A stretch of 5,334 nucleotides of DNA from JAFAGX01 sp035501575 (GTDB taxonomy: Bacteria > Acidobacteriota > Terriglobia > Terriglobales > Acidobacteriaceae). Of the stretch, positions 1 to 5,334 are shown piece after piece. Made by a program: the position numbers and the translations under genes. Every line of letters begins with the position of its first letter. Position 1 is the stretch's first letter. A model generated the notes under the pieces. It had not been told where the DNA came from, did not search any database, and worked only from the letters and a program-made list of their open reading frames with translations. The stretch is from contig DATJVZ010000241.1 in NCBI GenBank assembly GCA_035501575.1, positions 1 to 5,334 of the forward strand, in the 5' to 3' direction.

Positions 1-278
1 TTGAATTCCGCGGTGACCGCTCCTACCTGGGGCTGCTCTCGGTCGATCCTCGACGGCAGAAAGCGGGGCTAGGGTCGAAGATCATGAGCACCTCCGAGGA
101 ATACTGCGCCAAAGCCGGTTGCCGATTCATGGACCTGCGAATCATCAACGTCCGACCGGAATTAACCGGCTTCTACCATCGCCTCGGATACGTTGAAACC
201 GGCACCGAACCGTTGACTTCCGGCCTGAACCCAAAGCTGCCTTGCCATTTCATCACAATGTCGAAGCCGTTGCGGTGA
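1..278 (+). CDS. GNAT-family N-acetyltransferase, 3' part only (5' end outside window)
   Basis: This is the C-terminal part of a GCN5-related N-acetyltransferase, which transfers an acetyl group from acetyl-CoA to an amine; the acceptor is unknown. The frame is open from base 3 to the TGA at 276-278, giving 91 visible residues. Two GNAT hallmarks are present. The acetyl-CoA pyrophosphate loop of motif A (pattern Q-x-x-G-x-G) follows a beta strand reading YLGLLSVDP and begins with the Gln codon at 57-59. The C-terminal motif FYHRLGY is at 171-191. The ATG at 84 lies just after the CoA-binding loop, inside the domain, so it is not the start; the real start is left of the window. The protein looks cytoplasmic. 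The next gene follows on the same strand after 95 bases, so co-transcription is possible but not shown. Family assignment is confident; substrate is not. Confidence 0.85.
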   Translation, partial: EFRGDRSYLGLLSVDPRRQKAGLGSKIMSTSEEYCAKAGCRFMDLRIINVRPELTGFYHRLGYVETGTEPLTSGLNPKLPCHFITMSKPLR

Positions 279-373
279 ATTGCCAGTTTGATGGTGATCC
301 CGAGCGGTCTCTTCCTGCGTGCTTCGTCTGCGATGTCTGCGCAGAACCATGTGCTGAGGTAAGATCATGCACT

Positions 374-1402
374 ATGCCAAAACTCGTCTCTCTTTACTGG
401 CTATGGCTGGTCGTAAGCCTGTCCGCATTCGCACAAAAGGGGGCGCAACAGTTGGCGTCACTGGGCGAGTTTAAGCTAGAAAGCGGCGAGGTCATTCACG
501 ATTGTCACGTCGGATATCGCACTTACGGACACCTGAATGCCAACCAATCGAATGCGATCCTCTTCCCTACCTGGTTTGGTGGGACGTCGAAGGAGCTGGA
601 AGACTACTTCGGCCCCGGTAAGCTGGTGGACACGTCGCTTTATTACGTCATCGGCGTCGATGCTCTGAGCAACGGGGTTTCCACCTCTCCCTCCAACAGC
701 TCGCAACAGCCGCACATGAAGTTTCCGCGCATTTCGATTCGCGATATGGTCAACAGCCAGTATCTGCTGCTTGCCGAAAAACTCAAGATTCCTCACCTTA
801 AGGCGGTCATGGGCGATTCGATGGGCGGCATGCAGACTTTTCAATGGATGGTTTCCTACCCGGACTTCATGGATTTCGCCGTCCCCGTCGTGGGATCACC
901 ACGCCTTAACTCTTACGAACTAACCCTCTTTCAGTTGCAAGTCGACGCCATCCGCAACGATCCCGCCTGGAACCAGGGAGAGTACACGCGGCAACCGGGA
1001 GTAACCGCGATTGCGGAGGCGGAAGCCCTGACCCTGACGACTCCCCGAAACTACAATCATGAAGTCAGCCGGGAGAAATTTCGGGATGCCATCGAGGAGA
1101 GCAAGCGGGACGTCGCCAGCTTTGACGCCAACAATCGCATCCGCCAAGCCGAAGCCATGATGGCGCACGATATATCGGCGCCTTATGGGGGGTCGATGGA
1201 GCGTGCCGCCGCCCGGGTGAAGGCCAAAGTTCTTGTGATCGTTGACGTTCATGATCATATGGTGACGCCGCAGGCCGCGCTCGATTTCGCCGGCCTGCTT
1301 CATGCCAAGGTCATCGCACTCGAAAGCGATTGTGGACACAACGGTCCGGAGTGCGACATGAAAAACGTCGCCCCACAGGTGGCTGCGTTCTTGAACCAGT
1401 GA
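374..1402 (+). CDS. Predicted exported alpha/beta-hydrolase, homoserine O-acetyltransferase (MetX)-like
   Basis: The 342-residue protein has the alpha/beta-hydrolase fold of the MetX family. MetX-like signatures occur in order: GPGKLVDTSLYYVIG at about residues 80-94, FPRISIRDMV at 117-126, the nucleophile elbow GDSMGGMQ (Ser149), DAIRNDPAWNQGEY at 191-204, a candidate acid in VHDHMVTP (Asp294, Asp291 as alternative), and the late GHNG with His322. Ser149-Asp294-His322 form a plausible triad. The N-terminus (Lys3, a hydrophobic stretch to about residue 18, then SAFA-Q) is a typical signal peptide with likely cleavage after Ala20. I chose ATG 374 because it begins this signal peptide and has GAGGT at 356-360, 13 bases upstream. 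An upstream in-frame ATG at 242 overlaps the GNAT gene and adds 44 residues with no family resemblance. Export argues against acyl-CoA-dependent homoserine acetylation, so an extracytoplasmic esterase or hydrolase is more likely. It converges on the isochorismatase-like gene with 21 bases between stops. Confidence 0.88.
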   Translation: MPKLVSLYWLWLVVSLSAFAQKGAQQLASLGEFKLESGEVIHDCHVGYRTYGHLNANQSNAILFPTWFGGTSKELEDYFGPGKLVDTSLYYVIGVDALSNGVSTSPSNSSQQPHMKFPRISIRDMVNSQYLLLAEKLKIPHLKAVMGDSMGGMQTFQWMVSYPDFMDFAVPVVGSPRLNSYELTLFQLQVDAIRNDPAWNQGEYTRQPGVTAIAEAEALTLTTPRNYNHEVSREKFRDAIEESKRDVASFDANNRIRQAEAMMAHDISAPYGGSMERAAARVKAKVLVIVDVHDHMVTPQAALDFAGLLHAKVIALESDCGHNGPECDMKNVAPQVAAFLNQ

Positions 1403-1423
1403 GATCCCTGCGCCGGAAGAGAA

Positions 1424-2023
1424 CTACGCTACCGCTTCGCTCGAAGACTTTAGTTCTTCGAGTAGCTGGGGCACGGTCACGATGCGCGCAAAGCGTCGCC
1501 GCAGGGCGTACTCGGTGCGCTCGCGAATGGCCTGAACGTTCAATTCCTCTCCCGGCCGATCCCAATTCGGAATGGGGAAAGTCATGGTGGCTTCGGTGAC
1601 GAAGTCCACGGCATACCCGAGATCGGCTGCCACTCGTGTTGTGGTCTCACAACACTGTTCCATCTGGATGCCTGTGATGGTCACCCGCCGCACACCCCGC
1701 TCGAGCAAATACGGTGCGAGCGGCGTGCTGGCGAAACAGCTGCGGGTATTCTTGGTGAAGACTGGCTCATCCTCGCGCGGGCGGATAAAGTCCATCAGCT
1801 TGAAGAAGGGGCTATCGGTTCGAAACCCTTCGTCGCTGTCCGTGTGCAGAAAATAGACGACGGGCAAACGCGCAACCCGATAGGCCTCGATGAGAGCCGC
1901 CACATTGTTTTCAAAGTCGGGATTGTTGCGCTGATTCCAGCGGGGCGTCGCCTTGAAGGAATCCTGCGCATCGATGACGAGCAGGGCCGACTGGCGGATC
2001 GGAACTTGCGTAGAATCCAGCAT
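1424..2023 (-). CDS. Isochorismatase-family cysteine hydrolase
   Basis: This 199-residue cytoplasmic protein has the usual length and layout of the isochorismatase-like cysteine hydrolases, which include nicotinamidases, N-carbamoylsarcosine amidases and biuret or ureidoacrylate-type amidases. The catalytic triad can be read directly: Asp18 in LLVIDAQDSF, Lys91 in VFTKNTRSCF, and Cys124 in GIQMEQCCETTTR. The family's usual G-x-x-T-x-x-C segment reads G-I-Q-M-E-Q-C, so Met121 replaces the common Thr, and a second Cys (125) follows. The C-terminal part (RTEYALRRRFARIVTV) is the standard last helix and strand. The start is well supported: GAGGAG at 2034-2029 lies five bases before the ATG. It is the last gene of the minus-strand cluster, 47 bases after the cupin. 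In this setting it may hydrolyse an amide or related C-N bond in a product made upstream. Members of this superfamily act on many substrates, so none is assigned. Confidence 0.9.
   Translation of the reverse strand: MLDSTQVPIRQSALLVIDAQDSFKATPRWNQRNNPDFENNVAALIEAYRVARLPVVYFLHTDSDEGFRTDSPFFKLMDFIRPREDEPVFTKNTRSCFASTPLAPYLLERGVRRVTITGIQMEQCCETTTRVAADLGYAVDFVTEATMTFPIPNWDRPGEELNVQAIRERTEYALRRRFARIVTVPQLLEELKSSSEAVA
1440..1462. repeat. Perfect 8-bp inverted repeat (hairpin) in the convergent gene end
   Basis: CTCGAAGA at 1440-1447 and TCTTCGAG at 1455-1462 are perfectly complementary around a 7-base loop. The element lies inside the last codons of the minus-strand isochorismatase-like gene and 38 bases past the stop of the plus-strand hydrolase. 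It could slow or end plus-strand transcripts entering the opposing gene, but no T-tract follows on either strand, so it does not qualify as a standard intrinsic terminator. The symmetry may simply result from the codons for the repeated Glu/Leu/Ser tail of the protein. Confidence 0.35.
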
Positions 2024-2070
2024 AGCTTCTCCTCGGGATACAATCGATCGACCGTTCTCCCACAGCAGCT

Positions 2071-2430
2071 TCAGGAGCCAGGTCCTGTGACCAGGCGATC
2101 ACCGTGACTCGGTGGTTGGCAGATGACCAGGAAGCGAGCCGATTCCCGCGAGCGGTTCGAGATTTGGTGTCGGACTCGCGGCGGGATGTGGAGCCCTTCT
2201 CCCGCATGCAAATGGACCTCCTCATGCTCGACCTCCATTGTCACCTCCCCTGACAACAGGAAGAAGAACTGTTGTGCGGAACGGTGCGAGTGGAGCTCTT
2301 CGGAGCTGGCGGGCGGCATCTGTTCTTCAATAACACTCAAGGCGGCGTCCTTCACGAGGTGCCACGCGTCGCAGTCTGCGCCCCAAGAGTAGGGCTCCGC
2401 AGTCGCACGACTGATCGATGTGTACTGCAT
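2071..2430 (-). CDS. Small single-domain cupin protein
   Basis: A 119-residue cupin, essentially one beta-barrel domain. Counting from the chosen start, motif 1 reads ELHSHRSAQQFFFLLSGEV, with metal-ligand candidates His47 and His49; the position usually held by Glu is Gln54. Motif 2 reads GEGLHIPPRVRHQISN, with His88 as the last ligand and Asn92 conserved; the usual PxG is PPR here. The tail LVICQPPSHGDR also recurs in small cupins of this type, which often begin with a short MxYxSI-like segment, here MQYTSI. Two in-frame ATGs exist, at 2439 and 2430. I prefer 2430 because GAGAG at 2445-2441 is ten bases from it but only one base from the other; the longer form would add three residues. It sits between the decarboxylase (65 bases upstream) and the hydrolase (47 bases downstream), both on the same strand. 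Such cupins can be metal-dependent isomerases, dioxygenases or ligand-binding proteins; the reaction is unknown. Confidence 0.85.
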   Translation of the reverse strand: MQYTSISRATAEPYSWGADCDAWHLVKDAALSVIEEQMPPASSEELHSHRSAQQFFFLLSGEVTMEVEHEEVHLHAGEGLHIPPRVRHQISNRSRESARFLVICQPPSHGDRLVTGPGS

Positions 2431-2440
2431 TCGGATCATG

Positions 2441-2445
2441 CTCTC
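2441..2445 (-). promoter_or_regulatory. Likely ribosome binding site deciding the cupin start
   Basis: On the minus strand GAGAG occurs in ATGAGAGCATG. It is one base from the ATG at 2439, too close to serve it, and ten bases from the ATG at 2430, which is within the workable range. This favours initiation at 2430. The match to the consensus SD is only partial. Confidence 0.4.
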
Positions 2446-2495
2446 ATAATAACGATGTCATGCTGTGGTTGCGCCAGCTCATTTTTCCGTAGGAT

Positions 2496-3962
2496 TCACC
2501 TACCAGGGCTGATCTCCCTTCCCAGGCGGGTGACCTCGCGCACCAGGAGCTCGAAATCCTCGTACCGGCTGCGATGATTCACGTTGGCCACCCGAATGGC
2601 GAACCGTCCGCCAATCACGGTTCCCGACGGCGCAGCTACCCCTGACTCATGGAGACGGAAGAGAATCTCCTGGTTGACCTGCTGCAGAGAAGCTTCCTCT
2701 TCGAGCCCGCCGCGATAGCGGAAACAAACTATGTTGAGTGGTATGGGAGCCAGCAGCTCGAGTTGGCGATCGGCCGCGACCAGTTCGCCTAGGTATTGGG
2801 CTTGCGCCACGTTCTGTTCTACGAGCGACTGATAGGTCTTCAGCCCATGCTCTTTGAGCGAAAACCAAACCTTCAGGGCACGAAACCCACGAGAGAGCTC
2901 AAGACCATAACGGCTGAACCATTCCGGCCCTCCGGCCAGACCTCGGTTCTGTGAATTCAAGTATGCGGCCGCGTAGGCGAAGGTGTCGCGATGACAGCCG
3001 GGATGACGGACCAGAGCGCAGCCAACGTCATAGGGTAGGTACATCCACTTATGCAGGTCGAAGGCCAACGAATCCGCGCGCTCCAGACCCTTTAGTAGCG
3101 GTCGCAACTTTGGCGATATGGCCGGGATGGCGCCGAAAGCGCCGTCCACATGCAGCCACAGATTCTCTTCGCCGCACATATCTGCTAATGCCGTGAGGTC
3201 ATCGATGGCGCCGGAGTTCACTGTTCCAGCATTGGCGACAACGCAGATCGGGTTCTTCCCGTCCGCCCGATCGGCCGCGACGGCGTGGCGCAATCGATCA
3301 ATGCAAATGCGGAAGTCACTATCGACTTCGATCTGGCGCACGGCATGGCTGCCTAGGCCGAGCAGTTCCACGGCTCTTGTGACACTGCAATGGGTTTCAG
3401 TCGAGCAATAGACGGCCAAGGGCTTTGGTCCACTGGCCAGGCCATCGGTCTTTACGTCCCATCCGGCTTTTCGATTGCGGGCCACGGCGAGACCGACGAA
3501 ATTCGCCATGGAGCCCCCTCCGACCAGAAGACCACTGGCCTCCGCCGGGTAACCCAAGGCCTGCTTCAGCCACGACACAACCTGGCGCTCGACATACACC
3601 GCCGCATGATCCCCGCCATGTCCGCTGGAATTCATAGCGGCACTCAGCAACTCGGCTAGCATTCCGCCCGCACTGCCCGTTCCCGAAACCCAGGACCAGA
3701 AGCGAGGGTGAATGTTACCCGTCGGATAAGGAAGAATGTTCCGGCAAAACTGCTCATAGGCCGCCTGTGCGCCTTGCGGTTCCATGGGAACGGGGTCGGT
3801 GAAAGTTTTCTTGATGTCGTCCGGGATCGGTTGCCAGACCGGCCGTTCGCCAACGTTCTCGAGGTAGGAAAACATGTCGTCGATCATGCGGTGTCCCAAT
3901 TCCCGTAGGGCCGTCCAGTCCTGAGGATCGAGACTTACATTCAGCACCGCGGTTGCACTCAT
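2496..3962 (-). CDS. Pyridoxal-phosphate-dependent group II amino acid decarboxylase (aromatic-L-amino-acid decarboxylase-like)
   Basis: The 488-residue protein matches the length and layout of PLP fold-type I group II decarboxylases (aromatic amino acid, tyrosine, histidine, glutamate and diaminobutyrate enzymes), which remove the alpha-carboxylate of an amino acid to give an amine. Visible landmarks are: GNIHPRFWSWVSG (82-94) in the N-terminal substrate-site region; GGGSMANFVGL (148-158); His191 in STETHCSV, the residue that stacks on the PLP ring; Thr247 in NAGTVNSGAIDDL; Asp273 in HVDGAFG, which pairs with the pyridine nitrogen; and the Schiff-base Lys305 in DLHKWMYLPYDVGC. Tyr334 in AAYLNS may correspond to the catalytic-loop Tyr that separates decarboxylation from side reactions. 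The C-terminal domain ends RFAIRVANVNHRSRYEDFELL, as usual. The start has a GGGGGTGA SD-like run a few bases upstream. It is the first gene of the minus-strand cluster, next to the divergent MocR gene. No signal peptide is seen, so it is cytoplasmic. The family call is firm; the substrate is not readable. Confidence 0.92.
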   Translation of the reverse strand: MSATAVLNVSLDPQDWTALRELGHRMIDDMFSYLENVGERPVWQPIPDDIKKTFTDPVPMEPQGAQAAYEQFCRNILPYPTGNIHPRFWSWVSGTGSAGGMLAELLSAAMNSSGHGGDHAAVYVERQVVSWLKQALGYPAEASGLLVGGGSMANFVGLAVARNRKAGWDVKTDGLASGPKPLAVYCSTETHCSVTRAVELLGLGSHAVRQIEVDSDFRICIDRLRHAVAADRADGKNPICVVANAGTVNSGAIDDLTALADMCGEENLWLHVDGAFGAIPAISPKLRPLLKGLERADSLAFDLHKWMYLPYDVGCALVRHPGCHRDTFAYAAAYLNSQNRGLAGGPEWFSRYGLELSRGFRALKVWFSLKEHGLKTYQSLVEQNVAQAQYLGELVAADRQLELLAPIPLNIVCFRYRGGLEEEASLQQVNQEILFRLHESGVAAPSGTVIGGRFAIRVANVNHRSRYEDFELLVREVTRLGREISPGR

Positions 3963-4005
3963 CGTTCACCCCCAGGCAACCAACGTAGCGAAAAGTCTCT
4001 GTCGT

Positions 4006-4049
4006 GTACAGATTCACTTTTATGCTACTATAACCGGTACAGTTTGACT
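4006..4049. repeat. Pair of 13-bp direct repeats, candidate MocR operator
   Basis: GTACAGATTCACT at 4006-4018 and GTACAGTTTGACT at 4037-4049 match at 11 of 13 positions, in the same orientation, with 31 bases from start to start, close to three helical turns. They flank the AT-rich core holding the -10-like hexamers. Characterised MocR regulators such as GabR bind two spaced direct repeats in the shared promoter of a divergent pair, so this pair is a good candidate binding site for the adjacent regulator. The repeat is seen directly; the operator role is inferred. Confidence 0.55.
4027..4032 (-). promoter_or_regulatory. Candidate -10 element for the decarboxylase operon
   Basis: Read on the minus strand this is TATAGT, five of six matches to TATAAT, about 65 bases before the decarboxylase ATG. 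The hexamers 17-18 bases upstream (CCCGTC or TCCCGT) do not resemble TTGACA. If this is the promoter, it probably needs an activator, and one copy of the direct repeat (4037-4049) lies just upstream, where an activator would bind. The overlapping plus-strand TACTAT (4026-4031) is a weaker candidate for the regulator gene. Confidence 0.35.
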
Positions 4050-4066
4050 GACGGGATCTGTTAGCA

Positions 4067-5334
4067 ATGACGCCTCTCGAGGAAACCAGCAGCGATGCGC
4101 CACTCTATGTCCAGATCGCCACGACCTTCACCCAACAAGTGGCTAACGGCGCGCTCCGCGCCGGGGATCGCGTTCCTTCCCTGCGCCGGCTGAGCCAGCA
4201 GCACCGCGTAAGCATGTCCACCGCCCTGCAGGCGTACCTGTGGCTGGAAAACCGCGGGTACCTCGAAGCCCGACCGCAGTCAGGATTTTACGTACGCACG
4301 CCATTTTGGCGGCAGATTCCCGAGCCGAAGTTTGAACCCAGGCGTCCAGCGCCGAAAACGTTGGGAACCGATTCCATCCTTTCCGACCTCATTGCCGCGG
4401 CCGAGGATCCCGCCAACATTCCTTTTGGAGCCGGAACAGGAAGCCCGGAACTTTTCCCAAATCACCGGCTGGGCTTGATTGCGCGCCGCATTATTCGGCA
4501 GAACCCTCTGCACAACAGCCATTATGTTTTCCCGCCCGGATCTGAGCCATTGCGTCGCCAGATTGCGCGCCGGTCGGCCGAAATGGGCTGCCCTGTGTCG
4601 CCAGCCGAAATTACGATCACCTGTGGCGCCATGGAAGCCATCAACCTTGTCGTGCGTGCCGTAGCCCGCCCCGGCACGGTCATGGCCGTCGAAAGTCCGA
4701 CCTATTTCGGGATTCTCGGAACCGCGGCTTCGCTGGGCATGAAGGTCATCGAAATTCCCACGCATCCTCAGCAAGGCATGGACCTGGCGGAACTGGACCG
4801 AGCCGTTCGCAAACACAATGTCAAGGTGTGCATCACCATGACCAATTGCCAGAATCCACTGGGCTATGTGTTGGCGGATGGCTACAAGAAAGCGCTGATC
4901 CAATTGGCGGAAAAGCACAACCTCGTGGTTATTGAAGACGAAGTGTACGCAGATCTGGTTTTCCAGGGACCACGACCGCGCGCGCTAAAATCCTTCGACC
5001 GGAAGGGACTGGTTCTGGTGTGTTCATCGGTTTCGAAAACTCTCTCTCCGGGGTTGCGGGTCGGCTGGGTAGTAGCGGGACAATTTCATTCTCAGGTCGA
5101 GCGGCTCAAACTGATCACCACTATTGCCACGGCCGCATTACCGCAGGCGATCGTCGCAGAGTTTCTACAGTCAGGCGGATACGATCGCCACCTCAAGCGC
5201 CTGCGGACGATGCTGGCGGGACAGATGGAGGCCGTGCGCCAAGCCATTGCAAAATACTTTCCCGCAGGCACACGGATCAGCCGACCCGCGGGCGGCTACA
5301 TGCTTTGGGTCCAGTTGCCCCAGCAGATCAGCGC
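4067..5334 (+). CDS. MocR-type transcriptional regulator (GntR winged helix fused to aminotransferase-like domain), 3' end outside window
   Basis: The frame is open from ATG 4067 to the window edge, giving 422 complete codons. Residues about 12-77 are a GntR-type winged helix-turn-helix: PLYVQIATTF, then AGDRVPSLRRLSQQHRVS, TALQAYLWLENRGYLEARP and SGFYV. A linker rich in Pro and basic residues (about 78-100) leads to a PLP fold-type I domain with Asn263 in CQNPLGYVL, Asp291 and Tyr294 in IEDEVYADL, Lys324 in SSVSKTLSPGLRVGW (PLP Schiff base) and GGYDRHLKRLR (370-380). These segments resemble the YdcR branch of MocR more than GabR or PdxR, from memory of those sequences. All main PLP-binding residues are present, so it should bind the cofactor and use it to sense an amine, amino acid or B6 vitamer rather than to catalyse. 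It is divergent from the decarboxylase operon, with direct repeats between them. It probably controls that operon and, because one repeat ends 17 bases before its own start, itself. The last few dozen residues are cut off. Confidence 0.92.
   Translation, partial: MTPLEETSSDAPLYVQIATTFTQQVANGALRAGDRVPSLRRLSQQHRVSMSTALQAYLWLENRGYLEARPQSGFYVRTPFWRQIPEPKFEPRRPAPKTLGTDSILSDLIAAAEDPANIPFGAGTGSPELFPNHRLGLIARRIIRQNPLHNSHYVFPPGSEPLRRQIARRSAEMGCPVSPAEITITCGAMEAINLVVRAVARPGTVMAVESPTYFGILGTAASLGMKVIEIPTHPQQGMDLAELDRAVRKHNVKVCITMTNCQNPLGYVLADGYKKALIQLAEKHNLVVIEDEVYADLVFQGPRPRALKSFDRKGLVLVCSSVSKTLSPGLRVGWVVAGQFHSQVERLKLITTIATAALPQAIVAEFLQSGGYDRHLKRLRTMLAGQMEAVRQAIAKYFPAGTRISRPAGGYMLWVQLPQQIS

Larger units (their letters stand above)
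3963..4066. promoter_or_regulatory. Divergent promoter region between decarboxylase operon and MocR gene
   Basis: These 104 bases separate two divergent starts and must carry the promoters for both directions, unless the MocR gene is read from elsewhere. The centre (about 4012-4034) is clearly AT-richer than the flanks. It contains overlapping -10-like hexamers on both strands: TATAGT on minus, and TACTAT or TATGCT on plus. None has a good -35 hexamer at normal spacing, which suits regulated promoters. The MocR start has only a weak GGGA SD-like sequence (4053-4056), ten bases before its ATG. No further open frame of note is present. Confidence 0.7.

Noticed and set aside
84..278. A complete short protein starting at ATG 84
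   Set aside because: The open frame extends to the left edge and encodes the GNAT CoA-binding loop before this ATG, so it is an internal methionine.
336..345. 10-bp palindrome TCTGCGCAGA upstream of the MetX-like gene
   Set aside because: Short and isolated, with no matching second site or promoter hexamers at sensible spacing; likely chance in GC-rich sequence.
242..373. Upstream in-frame ATG that would add 44 residues to the MetX-like hydrolase
   Set aside because: It overlaps the end of the GNAT gene, the added segment resembles nothing in the family, and the ATG at 374 begins a clean signal peptide.
476..1339. Two long minus-strand open frames (476-844 and 920-1339) opposite the hydrolase
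   Set aside because: They are antisense shadows of a gene whose family motifs are clear; no domain is visible in them.
2444..2482. 12-residue minus-strand reading frame between decarboxylase and cupin, preceded by a GGAAAA run
   Set aside because: Too short to distinguish from chance; no run of regulatory codons and no attenuator-like hairpin pair is evident.
4044..4049. TTGACT as a -35 box for the regulator gene
   Set aside because: A -10 at normal spacing would fall at or beyond the regulator's ATG at 4067, so it cannot drive this gene; it is better explained as part of the direct repeat.
4280..4918. 212-codon minus-strand open frame inside the regulator gene
   Set aside because: It lies wholly antisense to the well-supported MocR coding frame and shows no recognisable domain.

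Overview
The window is a compactly coded, moderately GC-rich piece of a bacterial chromosome. Intergenic gaps run from about 20 to about 105 bases, purine-rich Shine-Dalgarno (SD) sequences are visible before some starts, and nearly all sequence is coding. I see no tRNA, rRNA, CRISPR, insertion sequence, integrase or plasmid gene. A secreted MetX-like hydrolase next to a bacterial group II decarboxylase would suit a Gram-negative soil bacterium, for example Acidobacteriota. That placement is an impression of protein style, not a proven assignment.

Layout. (1) Bases 1-278 (+) hold the 3' end of a GNAT-family N-acetyltransferase whose start lies outside the window. (2) Bases 374-1402 (+) encode an alpha/beta-hydrolase of the homoserine O-acetyltransferase (MetX) family with a signal peptide, probably an exported esterase or hydrolase rather than a methionine enzyme. 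(3) It converges on a three-gene minus-strand cluster, transcribed in the order pyridoxal-dependent group II decarboxylase (3962-2496), small cupin (2430-2071), isochorismatase-type cysteine hydrolase (2023-1424). (4) A 104-base divergent promoter region (3963-4066) separates this cluster from (5) a plus-strand MocR-type regulator (GntR winged helix fused to an aminotransferase-like domain, closest in style to E. coli YdcR), which starts at 4067 and runs off the right edge.

How it fits together. The best-supported unit is the MocR gene and the divergent decarboxylase-cupin-hydrolase cluster. MocR proteins bind PLP and usually control a neighbouring, often divergent, gene set for amine, amino-acid or vitamin B6 metabolism. 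The shared promoter region contains a 13-base direct repeat (11/13 identical, 31 bases start to start) on either side of the best -10-like hexamer, a layout expected for a MocR operator. My reading is that the regulator senses an amino acid or amine through PLP and controls a small catabolic or detoxifying operon that begins with decarboxylation. The substrate cannot be read from the sequence. The GNAT and MetX-like genes are on the other strand and need not belong to this unit.
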